Below are positions 1-9,592 of a DNA stretch of 10,789 nt, piece by piece. The DNA comes from Geminicoccaceae bacterium (lineage in GTDB: Bacteria; Pseudomonadota; Alphaproteobacteria; Geminicoccales; Geminicoccaceae), in the NCBI GenBank assembly GCA_030824835.1, contig JAPJRA010000065.1:1-10789 (forward strand). Direction: 5' to 3'. Positions within the stretch are counted from its first letter, which is position 1. Every line of letters starts with the position of its first letter. Below the pieces are notes generated by a model. It was not told the origin of the DNA. It did not search any database and saw only the letters and a list, made by a program, of their open reading frames with translations. The translations under genes were made by a program, and so were the position numbers.

Positions 1-54
1 GATCTGGCGGCCTTGTTCGCGGCGGTCCCGCCGCCGCTGCCCGGCGCTGGTTGA
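1..54 (+). CDS. 3' end of an upstream protein-coding gene (partial)
   Basis: The frame starting at base 1 reads 17 residues (DLAALFAAVPPPLPGAG) and ends at TGA 52-54, three bases before the GTG of the next gene. A Pro/Ala/Gly-rich, low-complexity tail is compatible with a C-terminus, and the tight spacing suggests the two genes are cotranscribed. Too little is present to name the product. In other bacteria, genes for zinc-ribbon proteins like the next one often follow SPFH-domain genes, but nothing in these 17 residues tests that. An open frame this short could also be chance. Confidence 0.35.
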   Translation, partial: DLAALFAAVPPPLPGAG

Positions 55-57
55 GCC

Positions 58-1251
58 GTGCCCAACGGCCCTTGGGGCGGGCGGCGAACCGAGCAGGATC
101 AACGGGCGCAAGGCGGCGTCAAGGTCTCCTCGCCGGCGCTGAGCCAGTTCGCCTGCGAGCAATGCGGTGCCATCCTCAGCTACGCGCCGGGCAGCACGGA
201 GCTGGTCTGCTCCTATTGCGGCCACCGCAACACCATCGTCGAGACGCCGGTGGAGGTCGTCGAGCAGCCGCTCGACCCCGCCTTGCGCGCGGCCGCCGGG
301 GAGGCCCCGCCGGCCGAGCCGGTGCCGGCCAAATGCGCCGCTTGCGGCGCCAGCTTCGAGTTCAAGCCGCCGGCCTTCGCCGGCCCCTGCCCGTTCTGCA
401 GCCAGCCGGTGGTGGTGGACCCGGCGCCGTACCGGATCCTCCGCCCGGCCGGCCTGCTGCCGTTCCTGATCGGTGACCAGGAGGCGCGGCGGCTGGTCGG
501 CGACTGGCTCAAGGGCCTGTGGTTCGCGCCGTCGGCCATCGTCGACCAGGCGCGCGGCCCCGGGCGGCTGCATGGTGCCTACCTACCCTATTGGACCTTC
601 GACAGCCGCACCCGCACCGTCTATGTCGGCCGGCGCGGTGACGTCTATTACGAGACCCAATACGTCAATACAGTGGTCGACGGCCGCCAAGTGCGTCAGG
701 CGGTGCAGGTGCCGAAGATCCGCTGGAGCCCGGCCAGCGGTCAGGTTGCGCGCGACTTCGACGATGTGCTGGTGCTGGCCGGCGAGACCTTGCCGCCGCA
801 TCTGGTCGAGGCGCTGGAGCCCTGGGACCTGGACGGGATGCGCCCGTTCACGCCCGATTACCTGAGCGGCTTTGCCGGCGAGCTCTACCAGCTCCCGGTC
901 GACCAGGGCTACGCGCGCGGCCAGGCCATCATGCGCGAGGTCATCGCCGGCGACATCCGCGCCGACATCGGCGGCGACCAGCAGATCATCGAGCGGATGG
1001 AGGTCGCGCACGACGCCACCACCTTCAAGCACGTGCTGCTGCCGGTCTGGGTGGCGGCATTCCAGTTCGTGGGCAAACCCTACCGCTTCGTCGTCAACGG
1101 CCGCACCGGCGAGGTCCACGGCGAGCGGCCCTGGTCGTTCTGGAAGATCGCCGGGGCTGCCGTGCTGGGCCTACTGCTGTTCGTGCTGCTGGCGCTGCTC
1201 ATGTCCGGGGCGCCAGCCATGCAGGAGTGGCTGCGTGGGCTGCAGCGCTAG
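58..1251 (+). CDS. Zinc-ribbon protein with C-terminal membrane anchor, function unknown
   Basis: The 397-residue product carries two four-cysteine zinc ribbons near its N-terminus: C33-x2-C36 with C51-x2-C54, and C93-x2-C96 with C111-x2-C114. A long soluble domain follows, including an aromatic motif AYLPYWTF at 174-181. One hydrophobic segment lies at about 364-385 just before a short charged tail, which suggests a tail-anchored inner-membrane protein with the ribbons in the cytoplasm. This matches proteins annotated as TFIIB-type zinc-ribbon proteins or, misleadingly, as 'primosomal protein N''; there is no helicase domain here. The GTG at 58 follows the previous stop by three bases and has no clear Shine-Dalgarno sequence. 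The first 25 or so residues look unstructured, so the true start may lie a little downstream. No biochemical role can be read from the sequence. Confidence 0.85.
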   Translation: MPNGPWGGRRTEQDQRAQGGVKVSSPALSQFACEQCGAILSYAPGSTELVCSYCGHRNTIVETPVEVVEQPLDPALRAAAGEAPPAEPVPAKCAACGASFEFKPPAFAGPCPFCSQPVVVDPAPYRILRPAGLLPFLIGDQEARRLVGDWLKGLWFAPSAIVDQARGPGRLHGAYLPYWTFDSRTRTVYVGRRGDVYYETQYVNTVVDGRQVRQAVQVPKIRWSPASGQVARDFDDVLVLAGETLPPHLVEALEPWDLDGMRPFTPDYLSGFAGELYQLPVDQGYARGQAIMREVIAGDIRADIGGDQQIIERMEVAHDATTFKHVLLPVWVAAFQFVGKPYRFVVNGRTGEVHGERPWSFWKIAGAAVLGLLLFVLLALLMSGAPAMQEWLRGLQR

Positions 1252-1254
1252 CGG

Positions 1255-1283
1255 TTTGTCGCAGCAGGCGATCAAACTAAAAT
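1255..1283 (+). promoter_or_regulatory. Candidate sigma-70-type promoter for the molybdenum hydroxylase genes
   Basis: The only AT-rich stretch in this part of the window (about 1271-1311) lies between the zinc-ribbon gene and the iron-sulfur subunit gene. A -35-like TTGTCG at 1256-1261 is followed after 16 bases by a -10-like TAAAAT at 1278-1283, about 50 bases ahead of the ATG at 1334. The match is moderate. The location and base-composition shift are the main support. Confidence 0.4.
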
Positions 1284-1333
1284 ATTAAATCATCAATTTG
1301 TTCTGTTCCGAATCCTGCTGCACGGAGCTCCCC

Positions 1334-1789
1334 ATGTTCAGCCTCACCGTGAACGGCAAGACCGTCGAGGTCGATGCCGAGCCCGATACCCCCTTGCTCT
1401 GGGTCCTGCGCGATCAGGTCGGCCTGGTCGGCACCAAATTCGGCTGCGGCATCGCCCAGTGCGGCGCCTGCACGGTCCATGTCGACGGCACCGCGACACG
1501 CTCGTGCCAGCTGCCGGTCGAAAGCGCCGTCGGCACCCAGATCGTGACCGTCGAGGGCCTGGACGGCGAGGTGGGCAACGCCGTGCGCACCGCCTGGCAG
1601 CAGTTGCAGGTCGTCCAATGCGGCTACTGCCAGTCCGGCCAGATGATGGCGGCCGCAGCCCTGCTCACCGAGACCCGGAAGCCCACCGACGACGACATCG
1701 ACACCGGCATGACAAACATCTGTCGCTGCGCCACCTACCAGCGCATCCGCGCCGCCGTGCATCACGCCGCCGACCTGCTGGAGGCCTGA
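1334..1789 (+). CDS. (2Fe-2S)-binding subunit of a molybdenum hydroxylase (isoquinoline 1-oxidoreductase alpha-like)
   Basis: This 151-residue protein is the electron-transfer subunit of a xanthine-oxidase-family enzyme. The N-terminal plant-type ferredoxin domain shows C38, C43, C46 and C58. The C-terminal four-helix domain shows the C96-x2-C99 and C130-x-C132 pairs that bind the second [2Fe-2S] cluster near the molybdopterin. Length is typical for two-subunit members such as IorA. The ATG at 1334 is chosen over an in-frame TTG at 1298 because it has a GGAG at 1324-1327 and gives the usual N-terminus MFSLTVNG. It has no export signal of its own, so it probably folds with the large subunit in the cytoplasm and is exported with it. 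The next gene starts three bases after its stop. The real substrate (N-heterocycle or aldehyde) cannot be read from sequence. Confidence 0.93.
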   Translation: MFSLTVNGKTVEVDAEPDTPLLWVLRDQVGLVGTKFGCGIAQCGACTVHVDGTATRSCQLPVESAVGTQIVTVEGLDGEVGNAVRTAWQQLQVVQCGYCQSGQMMAAAALLTETRKPTDDDIDTGMTNICRCATYQRIRAAVHHAADLLEA

Positions 1790-1792
1790 ACC

Positions 1793-4303
<2,511 letters not shown>

Positions 4304-4727
4304 CCCGTGGCCTCCGGCTCGAGCTGGAACGCATCCAGCGTCGCCTGCAGCAGGAAGCTGCCGCGCAGGTCGTCCCGGTCAGTGCCCACCGCCGACAGGC
4401 GCCCGGAATCCTGGAAGGCCTGGACCATGGCCAGCTGCAGCATCGCCGTCGGCCGATCCGACCAGGCAACGTCGGCCAGACGCTCGACCCGGGCGCCGTC
4501 GGCGAGAATGGCGACGCGGGTCGTGTCCAGCGCACCCTCCGCGGTGGGTTCGGCCACGACCAGAACCCAGCCGGCCCGAGGCAGCCGCGGCGGCAGCTCG
4601 ACCTTCGGCGTCAAGCGGTAGACGGTCGGCAACGGGGGTTGGCTGCCCACCAGCAGTTGCGCGCAGCCGCTCACCAGCAACGGCGCCGCGACGCCCCAGG
4701 CCAGGACGTGATGTCGTCGGGTCCGCC

Positions 4728-5774
4728 TCATTTCAGCCGTACCCCTTCTGCCGCCGGGTCGCCCAGGAGAAATCGTGTCGGGTTCTGGCGCAGATCGCGC
4801 ACGGTGCGGCTGACCTCGCCGACCGCCCGATCCAGATCCTGGATCAGCCCCTGCAGCTGCGGCAGGCCACTCTGCGTGAACCCGACCACCGGCGGTTGAA
4901 CCTGCTTGAGCAAGCTGGACACCTGCTCGCCGACGGTGCGGGCGTTGATCAGGGTCGCCTGCAGCTCCTCCAACGTCTGGGCCACAGGCGCCTCGGGTCC
5001 GTCGGTCAGTGCGCCTATCGACTTCATGGTCTCATTCGCCTGCGCCGTCAGGCTCGGCAGCGTTGCCATCGTTTCTTGCAGCTGGGCCATCAGGCCCGGC
5101 ACCTGATTCAGGCTCTGCAGCAGAGGGCCGTCGGGGCTCGCCAGCGTGTCGGCGAGACGCGCCGTCGAGCGCAGACCCTGGGCCAGCTCCTGCGCTCCAC
5201 CGTCGGCGGTCAGAAAGTTGAGCAGTTCCAGCAGCTGATCGACGCCGCGCGAGAGATTGGGTCGGTTGGCGATCAAGTCGCCCAGAGCCTGCTGCAGTCC
5301 CGTCTGCAGCGACGGGACGGACGGGATCTGATGGTAGTCGGTGTTGTTCGGAAAGCGCCGCGGCGTGGATCCGGGAAACATGCTGAGCTCGACGAACAGC
5401 TGACCCGTGATGATGCTGGCGAGATCGAGCCGGGCGCGCAGCCCCTGCTCGACGAGCGTGTCCAGGGTCTGGCGCCCGTTCTCGACACCTTGGATCGAAT
5501 CCGTGTCGAGCTCGATCACGACCGGGATGTCCACCGCACCACGGTCCATTTGAAAGAGGGCCTGGATCTGGACCACGGAGCCGATCTGCACGCCGCGATA
5601 TTTCACCGGCGCACCGACCGCCAGGCCCTCCAGCGAGTCGGTGAAGAAGATGACATAGCGCTTGGCGTCCTTGAACAGCGCGCCGCTGCCGAACACGACG
5701 GCAAAGCCGACCAGGATCACCAGAGCACCCAGGACGAAGGCACCCACCGCCGTGGCGTTGCTGCGCACGCTCAA
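4728..5774 (-). CDS. MlaD-family MCE-domain protein of a lipid ABC transporter
   Basis: This 348-residue protein has one N-terminal transmembrane helix (about 8-31) and then an MCE domain in the periplasm (about 38-135), with the family signature around GLAVGAPVKYRGVQIGSVV at 50-68. A long, mostly helical C-terminal region rich in Gln, Leu and Thr follows, which would form the needle or coiled-coil part. It is much longer than E. coli MlaD (about 180 residues), as is common for stand-alone MCE proteins of this operon type. MCE proteins assemble as hexamers that carry phospholipids or other hydrophobic molecules between membranes, docked on the MlaE permease. The start overlaps the ATPase stop by four bases (ATGA, 5771-5774), and its stop overlaps the lipoprotein start in the same way. 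Transport direction and substrate are not determinable here. Confidence 0.9.
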   Translation of the reverse strand: MSVRSNATAVGAFVLGALVILVGFAVVFGSGALFKDAKRYVIFFTDSLEGLAVGAPVKYRGVQIGSVVQIQALFQMDRGAVDIPVVIELDTDSIQGVENGRQTLDTLVEQGLRARLDLASIITGQLFVELSMFPGSTPRRFPNNTDYHQIPSVPSLQTGLQQALGDLIANRPNLSRGVDQLLELLNFLTADGGAQELAQGLRSTARLADTLASPDGPLLQSLNQVPGLMAQLQETMATLPSLTAQANETMKSIGALTDGPEAPVAQTLEELQATLINARTVGEQVSSLLKQVQPPVVGFTQSGLPQLQGLIQDLDRAVGEVSRTVRDLRQNPTRFLLGDPAAEGVRLK

Positions 5775-6559
5775 ACTGGTGTCTCCGCGACTGGGCGGCT
5801 CTCGCCGCCACTCAGGAATGCCACCAGCTCCGGGTCGCGACTCTCCGCCAGCAACTGCTTGGGCGGTCCGATCGCCGTCATAGTGTGGGTTTTCGCATCG
5901 AGATAGACGACCCGGTCGGCGACCCGGAAGATGCTCGCCAGCTCATGGGTCACGATGACGAAGCTCATACCCAACGTTCCCCTGAGATCAAGGATCAGGT
6001 CATCGAGGCGGTGGCTGGTGACCGGATCGAGCCCCGCCGACGGCTCGTCGAGAAACAGGATCTCGGGGTCGAGCGCCATCGCCCGGGCGATGGCGGCCCG
6101 CTTGGCCATGCCGCCACTGATCGCGGCCGGCAGAAAATCCTCGAACCCGGCGAGCCCGACCAGCGCCAGCTTGTAGGCGGCGACCGCGCGCGCACCCTTG
6201 GCGTCGAGATCGGTATAGAGCTCGAGCGGCATGGCCACGTTCTCGGCCAGCGTCATCGAGGTCCATAGTGCTCCGCCCTGGTACATCATGCCGAATCGAC
6301 GGATCAGCGCCTCCTGCTCACGCGCGGCGGCCGCCCAGAAGTCCTGACCCTGGATTCGCACCGCACCCTGCTGTGGCGGGAGCAGTCCCGTGAGCACGCG
6401 CAGGAGCGTGCTCTTGCCGCAGCCGCTGCCGCCGATGACGCAGAGCACCTCGCCGGCCGTCACCGAAAAGTCGAGGTCGCGCTGCAGCACCCGGTCGCCG
6501 TAGCCGTAGGCCAGGCCGTCGACGGCGAGGAGGCTCGCCTCAGGGGATGCCGAGGACAT
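5771..6559 (-). CDS. ATP-binding protein of an Mla/MCE-type lipid transporter (MlaF-like)
   Basis: The product is a complete ABC ATPase that powers the neighbouring permease from the cytoplasmic face. Counting from the ATG at 6559 (262 residues), the Walker A motif GGSGCGKST is at 43-51, the signature ISGGMAKR at 147-154, Walker B with the catalytic glutamate ILFLDEP at 167-173, and the switch histidine in VTHE near 205. The ISGGMAKR form of the signature is typical of the MlaF/Ttg2A group. The ATG at 6559 overlaps the permease gene by 20 bases. Another in-frame ATG at 6583 would add eight residues and a longer overlap, and neither has a clear ribosome-binding site. Translation is probably coupled to the permease gene. 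The downstream MCE gene overlaps by four bases. Confidence 0.92.
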   Translation of the reverse strand: MSSASPEASLLAVDGLAYGYGDRVLQRDLDFSVTAGEVLCVIGGSGCGKSTLLRVLTGLLPPQQGAVRIQGQDFWAAAAREQEALIRRFGMMYQGGALWTSMTLAENVAMPLELYTDLDAKGARAVAAYKLALVGLAGFEDFLPAAISGGMAKRAAIARAMALDPEILFLDEPSAGLDPVTSHRLDDLILDLRGTLGMSFVIVTHELASIFRVADRVVYLDAKTHTMTAIGPPKQLLAESRDPELVAFLSGGESRPVAETPV

Positions 6560-7685
6560 GGTACAGCACGTTGATGACGGCATCGGCGACGACGATGCCT
6601 ACGATCGAGGTGACGACGGCGGAGGTCGCGGCATTGCCGACGGCCGCCGCGTCCTGGCCGCAGCGCATGCCGCGCAGGCAGCCCGAGACGGCGACGATGA
6701 TCCCGAAGACCGCGGCCTTGAACACGCCGCCGGCGAAATCGCCGATGCCGATCATCTGCTGCATCTGCTGCGCATATTGCAGCGGGTCGATGCCGAAGAT
6801 GGCGACCCCGACGATCCCTCCGCCCAGGATGCCCATGAACATCGCGTAGCAGGCGAGCAGCGGCAGCATCAGCATCAGCGCCAGCATCCGTGGCACCACG
6901 AGGAACTCGACCGGCTCGACGGCCAGCGTGCGCAGCGCGTCGGTCTCCTGGTTGACCTGCATCGTGCCGAGCTCGGCCGCGAACGAGGCGCCGGTGCGGC
7001 CGGCCATGATGACCGCCGCCATCAGCGGGCCCATCTCCTGGGCCATGCCCGTGGTGACGAGGTTGGCCACATAGATCTGGGCCCCGAACATTTGCAGCTC
7101 GTTGCCGCCGGAGAAGGCCAGGATGAAGCCGGCGAGCAGGCCGATCAGGGTGACGATGGGCAGCGCCGCGGGCCCGGCTTGGAAAAAGACCCGCGCGACG
7201 TCCTGCACCCGAAACTTCGCTTTGCCGCGCACGAACACCAGGAACGCGAGGACGACCTCGCCGACGAAGCTGACGGCGTCGACGATGCCGGCCCACCAGG
7301 CGAACACGGCCAGACCGACGCGCGCGACGATCGGCGGTCGCACCTCGACGGAGCCCGTGGATCGCGACGGCACGGCCTGGGCGATCGCCAGCAGGCGGCG
7401 CAGGCCGTCGGGCGCCCCGTCGGCGACCAGGGCCGCACCCGCTGCCGAGGCGGCACCCGCCACCTGGTAGAGAAAGGCCGGAAGCACCGAGTCCCAGCGC
7501 CCCAAGGCCGACGCGTCGACGGTGAGCTGCTGGACGCCGCCGCTGCGGGTGGCCTCGGCGACGATCGCCTCGGCGGCGGCCACTGCTGCCGACAGCGTCC
7601 AGTCGCCGACAAACCGCAGCGATGCCACGGACCCGGGCAGGGTCTCGATGGTGACGGCCGCTGGCGAGGATGTACGCTCGTTCAT
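6540..7685 (-). CDS. MlaE-family permease with N-terminal STAS-like domain
   Basis: The first gene of the operon encodes a 381-residue fusion. Residues 10-110 look like a STAS domain, the fold of MlaB, with LTVDASALGRWDS at 54-66 aligning to the usual D-x-S strand-loop. Residues about 120-381 form the MlaE permease with several membrane helices. Its hallmark runs at about 217-250, including EMGPLMAAVIMAGRTG and an ELGTMQ element, followed later by the CLRGMRCG segment near 336-343. A single protein thus probably covers the roles played by MlaE and MlaB in E. coli, where MlaB regulates and stabilises the ATPase. The ATG at 7685 is preferred over an upstream in-frame TTG at 7721, although no Shine-Dalgarno sequence precedes it. 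No gene for an MlaC-type periplasmic carrier or MlaA is in the window. Confidence 0.9.
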   Translation of the reverse strand: MNERTSSPAAVTIETLPGSVASLRFVGDWTLSAAVAAAEAIVAEATRSGGVQQLTVDASALGRWDSVLPAFLYQVAGAASAAGAALVADGAPDGLRRLLAIAQAVPSRSTGSVEVRPPIVARVGLAVFAWWAGIVDAVSFVGEVVLAFLVFVRGKAKFRVQDVARVFFQAGPAALPIVTLIGLLAGFILAFSGGNELQMFGAQIYVANLVTTGMAQEMGPLMAAVIMAGRTGASFAAELGTMQVNQETDALRTLAVEPVEFLVVPRMLALMLMLPLLACYAMFMGILGGGIVGVAIFGIDPLQYAQQMQQMIGIGDFAGGVFKAAVFGIIVAVSGCLRGMRCGQDAAAVGNAATSAVVTSIVGIVVADAVINVLYHVLGIP

Positions 7686-7692
7686 GTCGCGG

Positions 7693-7721
7693 ACGATAGG
7701 TAGCGAATCCAGGTCCCTCAA
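7693..7721 (-). promoter_or_regulatory. Candidate promoter of the mla-like operon, possibly giving a leaderless message
   Basis: On the minus strand a -35-like TTGAGG (7721-7716) and a -10-like TATCGT (7698-7693) are separated by the ideal 17 bases. Only seven bases separate the -10 from the permease ATG at 7685, so transcription would start at or next to the A of the start codon. The lack of any purine-rich ribosome-binding site before that ATG fits this. Each hexamer matches consensus at four of six positions. If the TTG at 7721 were the true start, this reading would fail. Confidence 0.4.
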
Positions 7722-7772
7722 CCGAAAACCCCGGCCGGGCCTGCCCGTGGGTGATTGCCGCAGCCCCAGCGT

Positions 7773-7784
7773 GACAAGCTTGTC
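7773..7784. promoter_or_regulatory. 12-bp perfect palindrome, possible operator
   Basis: GACAAGCTTGTC reads the same on both strands and lies between the two divergent promoters, 14 bases before the candidate gcv -35 box and about 51 bases upstream of the candidate mla -35 box. Dimeric regulators commonly bind such sites, and the position would suit activation or repression of the gcv promoter. No regulator gene is adjacent and I do not recognise the site as that of a known family. Confidence 0.3.
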
Positions 7785-7798
7785 GTGCTGATGTGCGC

Positions 7799-7826
7799 TT
7801 GACCGGCTGCGGCACGGCGCTAGGCT
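7799..7826 (+). promoter_or_regulatory. Candidate promoter for the gcvTHP operon
   Basis: TTGACC (7799-7804) is a near-consensus -35 box. After 16 bases comes TAGGCT (7821-7826), a weak -10 box. Predicted transcription start is near 7833, just ahead of the first paired base of the riboswitch at 7842, which is where it must be for the leader to contain both aptamers. Confidence 0.5.
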
Positions 7827-7841
7827 GCGGTCGGCCGTACG

Positions 7842-8047
7842 TCGCGCGTGGGAGAGACCGCCGCCCTGCCGATGGCAGGGGCGGGCGGCGCCGAAGGAGC
7901 AACCGCCCCGGAAACTCTCAGGCTAAAGGACCGCGTGCGAGAGGCCCTCTGAAGAGCGGATGCCCATGGCTGTTCGGGCATCCCACCGTAGGGGACGGCG
8001 GGCGGCTGCGGCCGGGCGCCGGAAACTCTCAGGTTCTATACAGAGGG
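7842..8047 (+). ncRNA. Tandem (two-aptamer) glycine riboswitch upstream of gcvT
   Basis: Two glycine-aptamer copies lie in series. Each has the core CGGAAACTCTCAGG, at 7909-7922 and 8020-8033. Aptamer 1 is closed by a 7-bp P1 stem (7842-7848 with 7934-7940), opens with GGGAGAG, and contains GCCGAAGGAGCAA near 7890. Aptamer 2 is closed by CCCTCTG (7945-7951) with CAGAGGG (8041-8047), has a perfect 8-bp stem (7958-7965 with 7976-7983), and carries CACCGTAGGGG at 7985-7995 in place of the usual CACCGAAGGGG. The linker between aptamers is only four bases. Such riboswitches bind glycine and turn on glycine cleavage genes, and glycine cleavage genes follow directly. No intrinsic terminator with a T-run is visible before gcvT, so control is probably at translation initiation. 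Confidence 0.93.
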
Positions 8048-8051
8048 GGCA

Positions 8052-8096
8052 GGACCGGGCTCGCCATCGGGGTGAGCCACTGCACAGCCGAGGTCC
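8052..8096 (+). promoter_or_regulatory. Probable expression platform of the glycine riboswitch
   Basis: Between the second aptamer and gcvT, GGCTCGCC (8058-8065) pairs with GGTGAGCC (8071-8078) as an 8-bp hairpin with one G-U pair. GGACC (8052-8056) can pair with GGTCC (8092-8096), enclosing that hairpin. The outer pairing would cover part of the GAGG ribosome-binding site at 8090-8093. A translational on/off switch is the natural reading, but the competing pairing with the aptamer has not been worked out. Confidence 0.4.
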
Positions 8097-8102
8097 GTGC
8101 CC

Positions 8103-9200
8103 GTGAGCGATTTGAAACGTACCCCCCTGTACGAGCTGCACCAGGAGCTCGGCGCCCGTCTGGTGCCGTTCGCCGGCTGGGAGATGCCGGTGCAGTACCC
8201 GGCCGGGATCCTGGCCGAGCATCTGCACTGCCGCGCCGCCGCCGCGCTCTTCGACGTCTCCCATATGGGGCAGGTTCGCCTCGCCGGGGCAGATGCGGCT
8301 GCGGCGCTGGAGCGGCTGGTACCGGCCGACATCATGGGGCTGGCGCCGGCCCGCGCCCGCTACACCCAGTTCACCGATCAGGAGGGCGGCATCCTCGACG
8401 ATCTGATCGTCAGCAACGCCGGCGACCATCTGTTCCTGGTCGTCAACGCCGGCTGCCGCGACGGCGACATCGCCCATCTGCGTGCCGGGCTCGAGCCGCG
8501 CGTCCGCGTCACCGAGCTCGCCGACCGGGCGCTGCTGGCCCTGCAGGGCCCGGCCGCCGCCGACGTTCTCGCCCGTCATGCGCCCGCCTGTACCGAGCTG
8601 CCGTTCATGGGTACCGCCGAGATGAGTGTCGGCAGCCTGCCCTGCCGCGTCTCGCGGCTGGGCTACACCGGCGAGGACGGCTACGAGATCTCCGTGGCCG
8701 CGGACGACGCCGTCGCGCTGGCGCGTCTGCTGCTGGCCGACGAGCAGGCCCGCCCGGCCGGCCTCGGCGCCCGCGATTCCCTGCGCCTCGAGGCCGGGCT
8801 CCCGCTCTACGGTCACGACATCGACACCGGCACGAGCCCCGTGGAGGCCGGCCTCGCCTGGTCGATCGCCAAGCGCCGGCGCCAGGAGGGTGGCTTCCCC
8901 GGTGCCGAGTCGATCCAGCGCCAGCTCGCCGAAGGTCCCAGCCGCAAGCTCGTCGGCATCAGGCCCGAAGGCAAGGCACCGGCCCGCGAGGGCACCGTGA
9001 TCCAGGCCGCGGACGGGCGCCCGCTCGGCAGCCTCACCAGCGGCGGCTTCGGCCCATCGGTCGGCGGGCCGGTGGCCATGGGCTATGTCGAGGCCGGGGC
9101 CGCGGCGCCCGGCACCGAGGTGGTCCTGGTCGTGCGCGGCAAGGCGCTGCCCGCCCGGGTCACATCCCTCCCCTTCGTTCCCCGCCGCTACTACCGTTGA
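8103..9200 (+). CDS. gcvT: Glycine cleavage system aminomethyltransferase (T-protein)
   Basis: T-protein takes the aminomethyl group from the lipoyl arm of H-protein, releases ammonia and passes the carbon to tetrahydrofolate as 5,10-methylene-THF. The 365-residue product has the family marks in order: DVSHMGQ at 51-57, GGILDDLIV at 95-103 with the catalytic aspartate pair D99/D100, GYTGEDGYE at 187-195, LRLEAGLPLYGHD at 227-239, and the C-terminal SLPFVPRRYY. Length is normal. I prefer the GTG at 8103 to the GTG at 8097. GAGG at 8090-8093 is nine bases from the former and only three from the latter, and MSDLKRTPLY is the usual N-terminus of this family. It is the first gene after the glycine riboswitch; gcvH follows after 14 bases. 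Confidence 0.95.
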   Translation: MSDLKRTPLYELHQELGARLVPFAGWEMPVQYPAGILAEHLHCRAAAALFDVSHMGQVRLAGADAAAALERLVPADIMGLAPARARYTQFTDQEGGILDDLIVSNAGDHLFLVVNAGCRDGDIAHLRAGLEPRVRVTELADRALLALQGPAAADVLARHAPACTELPFMGTAEMSVGSLPCRVSRLGYTGEDGYEISVAADDAVALARLLLADEQARPAGLGARDSLRLEAGLPLYGHDIDTGTSPVEAGLAWSIAKRRRQEGGFPGAESIQRQLAEGPSRKLVGIRPEGKAPAREGTVIQAADGRPLGSLTSGGFGPSVGGPVAMGYVEAGAAAPGTEVVLVVRGKALPARVTSLPFVPRRYYR

Positions 9201-9214
9201 GCCGGAGACCTGCG

Positions 9215-9589
9215 ATGGCGACTTTCTTCACCAAGGATCATGAGTGGGTGCGCCTCGACGGCGACACCGCCACCGTCGGCATCACCCAGCATGCGCAGGA
9301 GCAGCTGGGCGATGTCGTCTTCGTCGAGCTGCCCGAGGCCGACCGCGCGTTCGCCCAGGGCGACCAGGCGGCGGTGGTCGAGAGCGTCAAGGCGGCGAGC
9401 GAGATTTATGCCCCCGTCGGCGGCACCGTCATCGAGGGCAACAAGTCGCTGGAGGAGAACCCGGCCCTGGTCAACCAGGATGCCGAGGGCGAGGGCTGGT
9501 TCTTCAAGCTGTGCGTCGCCGACGCCGGCGAGACCGGCAGCCTCATGGACCGTGCCGCCTACGACGCCTATCTTGAGAGCATCGCCTGA
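9215..9589 (+). CDS. gcvH: Glycine cleavage system H-protein (lipoyl carrier)
   Basis: H-protein shuttles the aminomethyl intermediate between P-, T- and L-proteins on a lipoylated lysine. The 124-residue product shows the complete small lipoyl fold: FTKDHEWVRLDG at the start, TVGITQHAQEQLGDVVFVELP at about 20-40, and the lipoylation motif ESVKAAS with K59. It ends with the usual helix containing MDRAAYDAYL. A GGAG at 9204-9207 is seven bases before the ATG. The gene lies between gcvT (14-base gap) and gcvP (three-base gap). A longer in-frame reading upstream of the ATG only overlaps gcvT out of frame and is not part of the protein. Confidence 0.96.
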   Translation: MATFFTKDHEWVRLDGDTATVGITQHAQEQLGDVVFVELPEADRAFAQGDQAAVVESVKAASEIYAPVGGTVIEGNKSLEENPALVNQDAEGEGWFFKLCVADAGETGSLMDRAAYDAYLESIA

Positions 9590-9592
9590 TCC

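Noticed and set aside
6460..7902. 480-residue minus-strand frame overlapping the permease and the riboswitch
   Set aside because: It is out of frame with the STAS-MlaE permease, Arg/Gly-rich, and crosses the riboswitch region; no family resemblance.
7923..8816. 297-residue minus-strand frame opposite the riboswitch and gcvT
   Set aside because: It is antisense to a recognised riboswitch and a conserved gene, and has no recognisable domain.
7793..9214. Long in-frame extension upstream of the gcvH start, suggesting a fusion protein
   Set aside because: The extension overlaps gcvT out of frame and the riboswitch, and is Arg/Pro/Gly-rich. The ATG at 9215 has a good GGAG site and gives a complete H-protein.
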